A DNA stretch of 64,000 nt from Streptomyces sp. cf386 (GCF_900103585.1 NZ_FNHV01000002.1:487461-551460); one strand, 5' to 3'. Numbered from the stretch's first letter, positions 25,194 through 34,133 are shown. Notes: generated by a model from the letters alone, not told the origin. Program-made: numbers and translations.

Positions 25194-25876
25194 GCGCGAA
25201 CACCTGGCGGCAGCCGACCAGTGACAGCGACCTTCCCTCCGAGTCCGGACAGGCGGCTCCGTCCGCCGATGGCACCCCGGAGGCGGCCGCGGGCGCGACG
25301 GCGGCGAGGGATGAACCGGGGCGGTCGGCGCGCCGCTTCTGGTCTGCCCGGCGGATTCCCGCGGCCTTGGTGGCCCTGCTGTCCGCCGCGGCCGTTGGAT
25401 TGCTCCTGTACGACGTGGTCTCGGTGCGGGCCGGCCGGTCTGCGATGCGCTGGCGGCGGCGGCTCGCCGAGGAACTGGCCACACGGCCACTGGACGACAT
25501 CTGGATGATCGTCGGGGCCGCAGTGGCGATGGCCCTCGGCCTGTGGCTTTTCCTGCTGGCGGTGACGCCGGGACTGCGCAGGCTGCTGACCATGCGGCAG
25601 CCCACCGACATCCCCGGGACAGAGGAGGTCCGCGCCGGGCTCGACCGCCGCGCGGCAGCCCTGGTCCTACGCGACCGGGCCATGCAGGTGCCCGGAGTCC
25701 AGTCGGCACAGGTCGCTGTCGGCCGCCGGAAGGTCAAAGCCCGGGCACGGGCACATTTCCGCGATCTCGAGGACGTCCGCACGGACCTGGACGCCACGCT
25801 GGGCGAAGCCGTGACGTCCTTGCGTCTCGCCCGGCCACCCACGCTGACCGTGCACGTCCGGCGCCCGAAGGGCTGA
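25190..25876 (+). CDS. DUF6286-type membrane protein of the Asp23 operon
   Basis: This 228-residue protein has a disordered N-terminus (1-55), two membrane helices (about 60-80 and 100-125) and a C-terminal cytoplasmic Asp23-like domain (VRAGLDRRAAALVLRDRAM, VQSAQVAVGRRKVKARAR). The family is found with AmaP in actinobacteria, with no defined role. It probably anchors an Asp23-type fold directly to the membrane. Confidence 0.82.
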   Translation: MSANTWRQPTSDSDLPSESGQAAPSADGTPEAAAGATAARDEPGRSARRFWSARRIPAALVALLSAAAVGLLLYDVVSVRAGRSAMRWRRRLAEELATRPLDDIWMIVGAAVAMALGLWLFLLAVTPGLRRLLTMRQPTDIPGTEEVRAGLDRRAAALVLRDRAMQVPGVQSAQVAVGRRKVKARARAHFRDLEDVRTDLDATLGEAVTSLRLARPPTLTVHVRRPKG

Positions 25877-25886
25877 GGTGATCCCG

Positions 25887-26480
25887 ATGCTCAAGACGGT
25901 GAACCGGGTGCTGCTGGGGCTTCTCGGCCTCGGACTGTTCGCCCTGGGCGGCGGCGTGCTGCTGGGCGGGCTGGATCTGCAACGCCACTGGGGATTCGGC
26001 ATGCCGGGCTGGTGGCCCTTCCGTGGACCGAACGATGTGGTGCTGGGCACCGAGGGGCGCACCCGGTGGCGGGATGAAGGCTGGTGGTGGCCGACCGTCA
26101 TCGCGGTGCTCGCCGTGCTGCTGGCCCTGCTGTTGTGGTGGCTCCTTGCACAGCGCAGACACCGCCTGGGCGGGGTCCTCGTCGACAGCGAAGACGGCGC
26201 GGCGGCCCGACTCGACGGCCGCACGCTGGAGGACGTGATCGAGGAAGAGGCGCAGGCCCTCGACGGGGTCTCGCGGGCTCATGTACGGCTGACGGGCCGA
26301 AGTACCGCTCCCACCGCACGCGTACGGCTGTTGCTGGAGCCTCACGCGGATCCAGCATGGACCCTGGGGCGACTGAGCCGGGAAACGCTCGCACATGCAC
26401 GAAACTCGGCCGGCCTGGACCGCCTCCCGTCGGAGGTCCGAATCCGGGAAGTCCGCCACCGCGCCCAACGCGCCGCCTAG
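25887..26480 (+). CDS. amaP: Alkaline shock response membrane anchor protein AmaP
   Basis: This protein of about 197 residues has two N-terminal membrane helices (VNRVLLGLLGLGLFALGGGV and WPTVIAVLAVLLALLLWWLL) and a C-terminal soluble domain. AmaP recruits Asp23 proteins to the membrane. The ATG at 25,887 (MLKTVNRVLLG) fits the family better than the upstream GTG at 25,878. It is the last intact gene of the Asp23 cluster; the next 300 bp hold only a small-protein relic. Confidence 0.85.
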   Translation: MLKTVNRVLLGLLGLGLFALGGGVLLGGLDLQRHWGFGMPGWWPFRGPNDVVLGTEGRTRWRDEGWWWPTVIAVLAVLLALLLWWLLAQRRHRLGGVLVDSEDGAAARLDGRTLEDVIEEEAQALDGVSRAHVRLTGRSTAPTARVRLLLEPHADPAWTLGRLSRETLAHARNSAGLDRLPSEVRIREVRHRAQRAA

Positions 26481-26550
26481 GATCGCGTGGGCCGAAGTCT
26501 TATGGGGGTACCGGCTGTGAGGCGTCCTGGATTCCTGACCGCCTCGTAGC

Positions 26551-26673
26551 GTCCTCGTCGCCGGCTTCTCCTTCCTGGGGACCATCGGGATCATCCTGGT
26601 TGTCGTTGGCATCATCCTGTGGACCCTGGGATCGGTGGGGCACGCTGTCGGCGGACGCCGCCACTACTGGTAG
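26551..26673 (+). pseudogene. DUF6131-like small membrane protein relic
   Basis: An open 40-codon stretch reads LGTIGIILVVVGIILWTLGS followed by VGHAVGGRRHYW, matching the end of a small two-helix protein common in Streptomyces. No proper start or first helix remains in frame; a stop interrupts the upstream part near 26,548. The remainder of 26,481-26,805 holds nothing else. Confidence 0.6.
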
Positions 26674-26805
26674 CGGCCGGTGTGCCGGGGCCGTCACGTG
26701 CCACTCGTCGGCCGGCGCGACACCCGAGCACGGTCACAGCGTGTCCCGCCGTACTCGAGAGGCCACGCAGATCCCGCGCGGTTCCTTCCCGGGAGGCATC
26801 CCGTC

Positions 26806-26976
26806 ATGGTCCTCTTCCTGACCCTGCTCATCGCCGGAATCGCTCTGGTAGCCATCGGCGCGGCCGTCGACAGCATGCTCTATCTGTTGTCCGTCGGCGT
26901 ACTACTCCTCATCGCCGATCTGCTCTACCTGGCGGCCCGCTCCATGTGGCGCTCCACTCGGCGCCCGGACCGCTGA
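26806..26976 (+). CDS. Small hydrophobic membrane protein
   Basis: This 56-residue protein consists of two hydrophobic segments (LFLTLLIAGIALVAIGAAV and MLYLLSVGVLLLIADLLYLA) and a short basic tail. It starts at ATG after CGGGAGGCATCCCGTC. It is the last gene before the integrase relic of island B. The function is unknown. Confidence 0.65.
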   Translation: MVLFLTLLIAGIALVAIGAAVDSMLYLLSVGVLLLIADLLYLAARSMWRSTRRPDR

Positions 26977-27049
26977 AGAGCCCGGCCATGGCGGCGGACC
27001 CAAGTGCCGCCGCGCGTACGGCCGTTCGGTGGTGCCACGGTGCCGGGCC

Positions 27050-27456
27050 GACCGTCCGGCCGAGCCGACGCGGCGACGGCGGACGGGGCAGCGATCGGGT
27101 CTCGAAACTGGTCGCCGGCGGGGAAGCCGCGGTCCTTCGCCAGGCGCGCGAACGGCGCGTCTCCGTCGTCCGGCTCCACGACCTGCGTCGCGGTGCCGCG
27201 ACACTGGCCCACGCGGCGGCGCCCGACCTGACAGACCACCAGGAGATGCTCGGCCACTCCTCGATCACCAGCACGGCAGACACGTACACGAGCCTGCTTC
27301 CCGAAGCGGACCCGGCGACCGATCGCCGAGGCCGCGGCCCGGCTCGTACCGCGCGTCCGCGCCACCTCCAAGAACAGGGCCACCGCAGCGGCGCCCGAGC
27401 CCGACAAGGCGGATGAGTCCGTGGCGGACGGTGCTGATCCGTCGGGAGAAAAATAG
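27050..27456 (+). pseudogene. Tyrosine integrase relic of island B (C-terminal part)
   Basis: The C-terminal catalytic segment is visible: RLHDLRRGAATLAHAA (HxxR kept), EMLGHSSITSTADTYTSL (GH and Tyr kept), then a one-base frameshift near 27,316 and a tail AEAAARLV ... GADPSGEK. It is clearly related to the relic at 12,052-12,621 but decayed differently. It ends 110 bp before the att copy at 27,566, the same arrangement as in island A. Confidence 0.83.
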
Positions 27457-27565
27457 GAGCCCGGCGACCCGTCCGCTCACGCAAACGGCCCCGGACGAGG
27501 AGTCCGAGGCCGAACAGAGCGCCTCCCTGGAGAGGAAACCCTCAGGTCAGCGGCGCAATGCCTGG

Positions 27566-27607
27566 TGCCCCCGGCAGGATTCGAACCTGCGACACCCGCT
27601 TTAGGAG
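27566..27607 (-). repeat. att copy 3: 3' half of tRNA-Arg(CCU)
   Basis: An exact 42-bp copy of the tRNA-Arg 3' half, separating islands B and C. Confidence 0.92.
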
Positions 27608-27730
27608 TTTTCCCGGGAGAGGGCTGTGACCTGCGGAAACGTCCATCGCATGGCGTCCGGCCTGGGAAAACACCCCTCCGTAGTTCTCGCGCGTTCACGG
27701 GGTTTCCTGGCCTCATGTGTGCCACATCCG
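27608..27730. repeat. att-flanking arm shared with 12,693-12,815
   Basis: About 120 bp resemble the arm after att copy 2, showing that the left end of island C derives from the same element family as island B. Confidence 0.7.
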
Positions 27731-27779
27731 TTCGGAGGACCGCGCCCCGTCGTAGGTCGAAATGCGGAAGACCAGGCGG

Positions 27780-28050
27780 CTATGAACGGCCCGGTGTTCC
27801 CGTCGTAGCCGTTCCAGCAAGAGCGCCTGCCGCGTCGCGGTGGTGGACGTCCGCGGCGGTCACTGCTGCGGCCAGGGCCAGGCCGAGGTGGTGCGCACCA
27901 GGTGCCGCTTGTGGCTGCCTGCCTTCTTCTCGCCGCCTTGACGGGATGCCGAGCGCGGGATGTTCACCGCTGTCCCCACGACTCCGGGTCCACGATCGCC
28001 GCGGTTGGTTCTGCCGCACGGACCTCCGTCTCGCTCACGTGGTCCAGTAG
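27780..28050 (-). pseudogene. IS5-like transposase relic
   Basis: Two reading frames on the minus strand together resemble the middle of an IS5-family DDE transposase: GGEKKAGSHKRHLV (usual form GGKKVKGRKRHLV), then after a frameshift LGLALAAAVTAADVHHRDAA. Neither end nor terminal repeats can be found. It marks past insertion into island C. The 28,051-28,522 region shows no gene that can be supported except the operator-like repeat below. Confidence 0.65.
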
Positions 28051-28122
28051 CCGCACCTTCTGTAACCGTTCCAGTTCGCACTGTTGACGCCTCACCCGCC
28101 TCCCCTTAACGTCGCGCCAGCA

Positions 28123-28156
28123 TTTCGAACGTGTGACTATATTTCGAACGTCGAAA
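28123..28156. promoter_or_regulatory. TTTCGAACGT direct repeat with perfect palindrome
   Basis: TTTCGAACGT occurs at 28,123-28,132 and 28,142-28,151. The second copy is extended to TTTCGA-ACG-TCGAAA (28,142-28,156), a perfect inverted repeat. The site lies 367 bp before the sugar-binding protein gene and shares the TTCGAA-type core of the xylanase-region palindromes. Confidence 0.5.
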
Positions 28157-28522
28157 GGCGAGTGCCTTGTGCATTGCCGGAATCAGCACGCATTTGGTCG
28201 GAACGCGGCACCGACTCGAACAACGTGCCGGGCCGACCTGACCCTGACGACCTCGGCGGCCATGTGCGGATCCACGAGGGCGCCGAGCTGATCCGCCACG
28301 GGGCACGGCCCTGTCTGAAGTTCGGTGTGTCCAGGCGCCCGGGGATCTGTCTGTGCGGCACCCATCTGCGAAACCTGACCCTCGACACCGCCCGGGAGTG
28401 GCTGCCGCGCGTCCCACTCCTTCTCGACCTGCCTGCCGACTGCCGGCCCACTCCCCGCTTCCCCCTCGACGTCTGATACGCCGTCATCCCCGCACCGACG
28501 AGAAGAACAAGGAACAATCACC

Positions 28523-29608
28523 ATGTTCAATCGAAGAACCGTCCTCGCCGGAGGCGCCTCCCTCGCCCTCACCCTGTCCGCCTGCGGGAAGGGCAGCGAG
28601 GGCGGCTCAGAAGACAGGTCCGAGGGCAGTACCGTCGGCATCGCCATGCCGACCCGGTCCTCCGAGCGCTGGCTCACCGACGGCAAGAGCGTCGTCGAGG
28701 GCCTCAAGGCCCAGGGGTACAAGACCAAGCTGGTCTACGGCGACGACGACCCGAAAGCCCAGGTCTCACAGATCGAGAAACTCGTCCAGCAGGGCGTCGA
28801 CGCACTGATCATCGCGGCCATCGACAACAAGTCGCTGAACGGCGTGCTGCAACAGGCCGCCGACGCGGACATTCCGGTGATCTCCTACGACCGGCTCATC
28901 CTCGGCACCAGGAACGTCGACTACTACGTTTCCTTCGACAACGAGATGGTCGGTCTGATCCAGGCCAGCTACATCATCAGAAAGCTCGGCCTGGAGGACG
29001 GCAAAGGCCCGTTCAACATCGAGTTGTTCGCCGGCTCGCCCGACGACAACAACACCAAATACTTCTTCGACGGTTCGATGACGCACCTGCAGCCGTTCCT
29101 GGACAGCAAGCAGTTGGTCGTCCCGTCCGGCGAGACCGAGCTCAAGCAGATCACCACCCCGCGCTGGGACGGGCCCACCGCGCAAAAACGCATGAGCGGC
29201 ATCCTCACCAAGTGGTACCGCAGTGAGAGGATCGACGCGGTCCTGTCGCCGTACGACGGCATCTCCAGGGGCGTCCTGTCCGCGCTGAAGTCGGGCGGCT
29301 ACGGCTCCGACATCAAGCCCCTCCCGGTCATCACCGGTCAGGACGCCGAACTGGCGTCGGTGAAGTCGATCGTCGCGGGTCAGCAGTCGCAGACCGTCTA
29401 CAAGGACGTCCGTCGGCTCGCCGAGGCCGCCACAACCATGGTCGACGACCTACTCAACGACAGGGTGCCGTGGGTAGACGACTCCACGAGTTACAAGAAC
29501 GGCGTCAAGGCCGTGCCCGCAGTCCTGCTGCAGCCCACGAGCGTCGACAAGACCAATTACGACACCCTTGTCACGGACGGCTACTTCACCGCCGACGAGC
29601 TCAAGTAG
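28523..29608 (+). CDS. ABC sugar-binding lipoprotein, ChvE/XylF-like
   Basis: This 361-residue periplasmic-binding fold protein of family 1 has a lipoprotein signal (MFNRRTVLAGGASLALTLSA, lipobox Cys near 21) and is anchored outside the membrane. The body matches multiple-sugar/xylose binding proteins (KAQVSQIEKLVQQGVDALII, then ISYDRLI, PSGETELKQITTPRWDGPTA). It normally delivers a pentose or hexose to an ATPase and permease, but neither gene is present here, so it is an orphan or serves a distant transporter. It is the only intact gene of island C. Confidence 0.9.
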   Translation: MFNRRTVLAGGASLALTLSACGKGSEGGSEDRSEGSTVGIAMPTRSSERWLTDGKSVVEGLKAQGYKTKLVYGDDDPKAQVSQIEKLVQQGVDALIIAAIDNKSLNGVLQQAADADIPVISYDRLILGTRNVDYYVSFDNEMVGLIQASYIIRKLGLEDGKGPFNIELFAGSPDDNNTKYFFDGSMTHLQPFLDSKQLVVPSGETELKQITTPRWDGPTAQKRMSGILTKWYRSERIDAVLSPYDGISRGVLSALKSGGYGSDIKPLPVITGQDAELASVKSIVAGQQSQTVYKDVRRLAEAATTMVDDLLNDRVPWVDDSTSYKNGVKAVPAVLLQPTSVDKTNYDTLVTDGYFTADELK

Positions 29609-29735
29609 CGGCACGGCCTCTACGTGACAACGCCTGCACGACGCTCGCCATGACACTGACCCAGGGCGCCGCCACAGTGGCGGAATAGCTCCCGGCCCCA
29701 GGCCGCTCCCTGGCTGGTGCACCATCAGAGGCCGT

Positions 29736-30183
29736 GTGGCGGTGGTCATCACGGTCCCGATCAGCTTGCCGCTGACGGTAGCCGTTCTGGCCGTGTACGG
29801 CCGCGCCGAGGCCCTCGGAGACGCCCGGACGCCCCGTGCCGAGGTCGGCCTCAGCCTGCGGGTCCAGGAGCTGCTACACCAGCTGCAACCCGAACGCAGC
29901 CTGGCGAACGGCCTGTTGGGTGGTGAGGAAAGCTTCAGCTCGCCGCTCGCCGCTCGCCGCTACGTGCAAGCGTGTGGACACGACGCTGCGCGGAATGCGC
30001 TCCGAACTCGCCGTCGAGGAGGTCATCCAGCGGCATGTGCGGCGCCTTGGCGTCCTTGCCGCCGAGGGGTGCGACGTCGGCCTGGCCGGCTATGAAATGG
30101 CCTCCCTCGCCGACCGCGCCGGCGAACTGCTCACCCCGCAGTTGGTACGTGACCTGCACTCCGCTCCCATGGCCGCGGGATAG
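29736..30183 (+). pseudogene. Nitrate-sensor-like kinase N-terminal relic
   Basis: A stretch with ISLPLTVAVLAVYGRAEALG and then ELLHQLQPERSLANGLLGGE resembles the membrane entry and NIT sensing domain of conservon-type (CvnA-like) histidine kinases. The frame shifts near 29,950 and continues VDTTLRGMRSELAVEEVIQ to a stop at 30,183. No kinase domain follows. The rest of 29,609-30,518 holds only the att copy. Confidence 0.6.
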
Positions 30184-30326
30184 GTGCGTTGCGCTTCTGC
30201 TACCTGTGTCTCAGGACCGGGTGTCCGCGGCAGATCACCATCATCCGCGCGCAGCGCATGTGTGCCACGAGCCCCAAGGCCCTCCCGTCCGACGGACGAA
30301 AGGGCCTCTGACCAGGTGTTTCTCTG

Positions 30327-30368
30327 TGCCCCCGGCAGGATTCGAACCTGCGACACCCGCTTTAGGAG
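30327..30368 (-). repeat. att copy 4: 3' half of tRNA-Arg(CCU), left end of island D
   Basis: An exact 42-bp copy of the tRNA-Arg 3' half. Together with the intact tRNA at 43,895 it brackets the 13.6-kb island D, the only one with an intact integrase. Confidence 0.93.
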
Positions 30369-30518
30369 GGCAACAGAGCCTGTAGCCAGTGGCTCCTACC
30401 TGCATCTTTCGTCTTCATGATGGCACCTGGAGCGTCTGTGAGTGCAGGTTTCGTCTGTGGTTCACGGCTAGAAACACGGCTAGCAAGTGGGGCCGCTCTC
30501 CTCACGGGTGACGTGACC

Positions 30519-30689
30519 CTATGGTGCCTCGCCGGGCATCCGGTGGTACTTCGGTCGCCGCTCTGCCTCCTCGAACCGCTCCTGCAGGACTCGTGCCAAG
30601 CGCTCCGCCTCGGTGTGCATCCCGTCCGCGGCCACGCTGCCAAAGAAGGTCCATGCCTGCTCGGCCGTCACGATCCGGGACTCGGCCAT
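30519..30689 (-). CDS. Small hypothetical protein
   Basis: This 56-residue acidic/basic helical protein (MAESRIVTAEQAWTFFGSVA, then RLARVLQERFEEAERR) follows GGAAGGACCGG and starts at ATG 30,689. No function is recognised. It is the first gene inside the left end of island D. Confidence 0.55.
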   Translation of the reverse strand: MAESRIVTAEQAWTFFGSVAADGMHTEAERLARVLQERFEEAERRPKYHRMPGEAP

Positions 30690-30818
30690 GGTCCGGTCCT
30701 TCCTGAGGAGGTGGGGCGGACGTCGTCGTCTGCCGCGCATCAACCACAAGGAGCGACTCGCCCTGGGCGTACAGGGCGGGCCGGCTCACGCTATTCCTCG
30801 ATGCCGGGTGGCGGCTGG

Positions 30819-33290
30819 TCAGCGTTTGACGCGGTTACGGATGGCCAGGACTGCCAGTCCGAGAAGAACGGGTTCGGCCAGACGGGAGGCCATCTCGATG
30901 TAGGTACCGGCGGTGGTCAGGTCCTGGTCGGCGGAGCGGAAGACCACCGAGTTGAGCGTGACGTTCAGTGCCTTCTCGAAGCGCTCGCCGGTGAACCGGT
31001 GCCCGGCGGGGTTGTGCGGTTCGTCCTTGCCTATCTCGAAGGTCACGCTCCCGCCGCCCGGCGGTACGGTGCCGGTCGCTTCCTGCTTCGGGGCGTTGTT
31101 GGGCAGTCCGAAGCCCATCAGCAGCACGATGGTGACGAGCATGGCCGCGGCAAGCCAGCCTAGCGCCCGGGAGGCGCGCAGGCCGTAGCCGGACAGCATC
31201 CAGTACCCGTGCAGCAGGCCGCGTTCGACGCGGCCGGTGCCGGTGCGGTCGTGCCGGCGCATCTCCATCTCGCCGTAGTAGAAGTCCGCCGCGCCCGGCT
31301 CGTTCTTGCCGTCCTCGAAGGCCTTGCGCAGCGCCCGGTACACCGGCGCCAAATGTGTCGGCCCCACGTGTCCGGCGCCGGATGCGGTCGCAGTCCAGCC
31401 CGGGACCGCGGCCGGTTGTCGGGCCCGCCAGTGGTGCTCTTCGGCGAGCGTGCGACGACGGGTGAACCGCACGGGGTGCCCGGCCCGCCAGTGCGTACCT
31501 ATTGGGACCGTGTCGAAGGAGCAGGAGCCCTCCAGACGCACCTGGTCCAGGTGCACCGTCCCGGCGAACAGGCATCCCGACAGGTCGACGTCGGCGAGGA
31601 CCAGGTGCGCGGCGTCCACCCCGCGTAACGAGGCCACCCGCACGCCGGTGTCGGACACGTCGACGAACGGCTCTTCGGCCAGCGGCCCGCCACGGGGGAG
31701 CACGAACGGGTCCCGCTCCGCAGCGATCGTGAGGGGATATTCGAAGACCGCGTGGGCGAAGTCCACCGTGGTGTAGCGCAGCCGCACCTCAGCTGTCGAC
31801 GACCAGCGAGTCCGCCGGCACTCCAAGTGGCGCGCGGCGAACGAGAGGGTTACCGGGCCGCGGAACACCGCCCCGGACAACATGACCCGCTCCGCACACA
31901 CCAACGGACCGAGACTCAACGCCCTCTCGAAGGTCACCGCGCCGAAGTCGGCGTCGCCCTCGAAGGTCGCCGAGTCGAATCCGGCGCTGCGCTCGAAGGT
32001 CGCCGACTCGAACCTGGCCAAGCTCTTGAAGGCCGTCGACTCGAACTCGGAGTCGCCCCTGAAGGCTGCCTCTACGAACCAGGCGTCACATTCGAAGGCC
32101 GCCTGCCCGAACACGGCCTTAGCCTCGAAGGTCGCCGCCCCGAACCTGGCGTCGCCCTTGAAGGTCGCCGACTCGAACCTGGCCAAGCCCTCGAAGGTCG
32201 CCGCCACGAAGTCGGCGGTACCCTCGAAGGTCGCCGATGCGAACTCGGCCTTGCGCTTGAAGGTCGCCTCCACAAACCTGGCATCGTGCTCGAAGGTCGC
32301 TGACCCGAACCCGGCGTCGCGCTCGAAGGTCGCCGACTCGAACCCGGCGTCCGCCTTGAAGGTCGCCTCGAACGTGGCGTAGCCCGTGAAGGTCGCCGAC
32401 TCGAAGTCGGCGTCGCCCTCAAAGCTCGCCCAGTCGAACTCGGCGTAACGCTCGAATGTGGCCGAATCGAACACGGCCCTGCCCTCGAAAGTGGCCGCGC
32501 CCAACCTGGCGAGGTCCTTGAAGGCCGCCGACAGGAACGAGGCGTCGCCCTGGAAGGTCGACGCCCCGAAGTCGGCGGTGCCCTCGAAGGTCGCCGACTC
32601 GAACCAGGCGTAGAGCTCGAAGGCCGCCCGGCTGAACAAGGCGCTTCCCTTGAAGGTGGCCGAGTTGAACCTGGCTTCGTAGCCCTCGAAAGTGGCCGAC
32701 AGGAACGCGGCTTTGCCCTCGAAGGTCGCCGACTGGAAGTTGGCGTTGCCCTTGAAGGTCGCGTACAGGAGCTCGGCGTTGGCCTTGAAGGTCGCTTCCA
32801 CGAAGTTGGCGTTGCCCTCGAAGGCGGCCGAATTGAACCCGGTGTCGCGCTCGAAGGTCGCCGACCCGAACTCGGCGTCGCCTTTGAAGGTCGCCGACCC
32901 GAAGTCGGCGTAGCCCTTGAAGGTCGCTGACAGGAACTCGGCGTTGCCCTCGAAGGCGGCCGAATTGAACCCGGTGTCGCCCTCGAAGGTCGCCGACCCG
33001 AACTCGGCGTCGCCGAGGCGGGGGTGACCGGTTGCGGGGTCATGGAGTGCGTGGAGCAGGGCGGCAAGGAGGGATGGAGTGAAGGGGGTGCCGCGGTGGT
33101 CGATGTCGGTGCCGGGGGTCAGGCTGGCCAGGTAGGCGTCGCGGTCGGGGCCGGTCAGGTGGGCGAGGCAGGCGGTGTGGCCGGGGACGTGGATACCGAG
33201 GCAGCCGACCGGGTCCTCGGGAGTGGTCCCATGGCCGCAGAGCAGCCAGCTGGGCGGATCCGGGGGCGGCGCGGGGCTCGGCTGGGGCAT
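30819..33290 (-). CDS. Pentapeptide-repeat membrane protein (about 823 residues)
   Basis: A short N-terminal region with Cys/His (LLCGHGTTPEDPVGCLGIHV) precedes a run of about 40 decapeptide units of the A(T/A)FEGDAxFxS type (about residues 90-490), which should fold into a long four-sided beta-helix. A further region (about 490-680) lacks clear repeats. One or two membrane helices lie near 700 (LGWLAAAMLVTIVLLMGFGL) and the C-terminus (PVLLGLAVLAI). Pentapeptide-repeat proteins can mimic DNA or act as scaffolds; the membrane anchor argues against a simple gyrase inhibitor. The N-terminus has no signal peptide. Confidence 0.88.
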   Translation of the reverse strand: MPQPSPAPPPDPPSWLLCGHGTTPEDPVGCLGIHVPGHTACLAHLTGPDRDAYLASLTPGTDIDHRGTPFTPSLLAALLHALHDPATGHPRLGDAEFGSATFEGDTGFNSAAFEGNAEFLSATFKGYADFGSATFKGDAEFGSATFERDTGFNSAAFEGNANFVEATFKANAELLYATFKGNANFQSATFEGKAAFLSATFEGYEARFNSATFKGSALFSRAAFELYAWFESATFEGTADFGASTFQGDASFLSAAFKDLARLGAATFEGRAVFDSATFERYAEFDWASFEGDADFESATFTGYATFEATFKADAGFESATFERDAGFGSATFEHDARFVEATFKRKAEFASATFEGTADFVAATFEGLARFESATFKGDARFGAATFEAKAVFGQAAFECDAWFVEAAFRGDSEFESTAFKSLARFESATFERSAGFDSATFEGDADFGAVTFERALSLGPLVCAERVMLSGAVFRGPVTLSFAARHLECRRTRWSSTAEVRLRYTTVDFAHAVFEYPLTIAAERDPFVLPRGGPLAEEPFVDVSDTGVRVASLRGVDAAHLVLADVDLSGCLFAGTVHLDQVRLEGSCSFDTVPIGTHWRAGHPVRFTRRRTLAEEHHWRARQPAAVPGWTATASGAGHVGPTHLAPVYRALRKAFEDGKNEPGAADFYYGEMEMRRHDRTGTGRVERGLLHGYWMLSGYGLRASRALGWLAAAMLVTIVLLMGFGLPNNAPKQEATGTVPPGGGSVTFEIGKDEPHNPAGHRFTGERFEKALNVTLNSVVFRSADQDLTTAGTYIEMASRLAEPVLLGLAVLAIRNRVKR
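31930..33010. repeat. Degenerate 30-bp tandem repeat inside the pentapeptide gene
   Basis: The plus strand shows repeated CTCGAAGGTCGCCGA-type units at 30-bp spacing for over 1 kb, encoding the decapeptide units. Near-identical neighbouring units suggest recent expansion or gene conversion. Confidence 0.85.
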
Positions 33291-33512
33291 ACCCGAAGGA
33301 CGATCTCGGCGCAGCCGGCGGTTGCCTGCAGCGCCGACATCCCTGCTGGGAGCGAGGCCTGCCGGCGGCGCCCGGTCCTCGACTCCGGATAACCCCCTGG
33401 GCTCACCTCGGCGACACCCTCAATACGGCGATCGCTGCTGCTCCACTAGTCCAGAGAGCGTATAACTCGCAGGCAGCCCCCACGGGTATGTGGGAGAGGT
33501 CACGATCGCAAG

Positions 33513-34133
33513 ATGGAAGCTGAAGTCGTTGCCGCTCTCGTAGCCACTCCCGCCGTTCTCGCCACCGCCGGCGCGGCCTATTTCGCAGGTCGAGCTCAGG
33601 CCCGGGCTGCTCTCCGGGCGCCGGTGGACTCCATCCGCCGCACGGCTCAGCGGGAGGCATACGCCGCCCTGCTCACCGAGGCACGAACCTACCTCCGCAC
33701 GACGAGGAGAAACGATGCGTGGAGGGAATCAATGATCTCTGCGGAACCACTGCTCTCTGGGGTGGTGGCGACCTTGGCTGCTGGGGTAATGCCGAACTTG
33801 GCTGAAGCGGAGCAACGGCGCCTGGCCGAGCAGCAGCCCCAGATCGCGCGCTTCCGGCTCCAGGGGAACCTTGAACCGATGCATCATGCGGTAGCCCTGG
33901 TCTCATTGGAGGGCCCCGAGCATCTGGTGCCGCTTGCCGAGGCCATCGAGCAGCGCGCCGAGGACTTTGAGCGGGCCGCCCAGACCATGGTGAACAACAG
34001 CGACACGACACCTGAGGAGAGGCAGGAGCAAAGACGCGTGCTGGACGAGTCGTACGAGCAGGTAGTGGCTACGATCCCGCCGTTCGTCGTGGCAGCCCGC
34101 GCCTACCTCAACGGCGACCCGACGTCCCGTTGA
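33513..34133 (+). CDS. Membrane-tethered coiled-coil hypothetical protein
   Basis: This 206-residue protein has one N-terminal hydrophobic helix (VAALVATPAVLATAGAAYFA) and a long charged, probably coiled-coil body (AEAEQRRLAEQQPQIARFRL, EDFERAAQTMV, PEERQEQRRVL). The family is often annotated as hypothetical in Streptomyces elements and has no known function. It is divergent from the large pentapeptide gene. Confidence 0.65.
   Translation: MEAEVVAALVATPAVLATAGAAYFAGRAQARAALRAPVDSIRRTAQREAYAALLTEARTYLRTTRRNDAWRESMISAEPLLSGVVATLAAGVMPNLAEAEQRRLAEQQPQIARFRLQGNLEPMHHAVALVSLEGPEHLVPLAEAIEQRAEDFERAAQTMVNNSDTTPEERQEQRRVLDESYEQVVATIPPFVVAARAYLNGDPTSR

Noticed and set aside
128..30368. Four sequences that could be read as tRNA genes
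   Set aside because: Only the 42-bp 3' half is present in each; the D arm and 5' acceptor strand are missing. They are att scars, not tRNAs.
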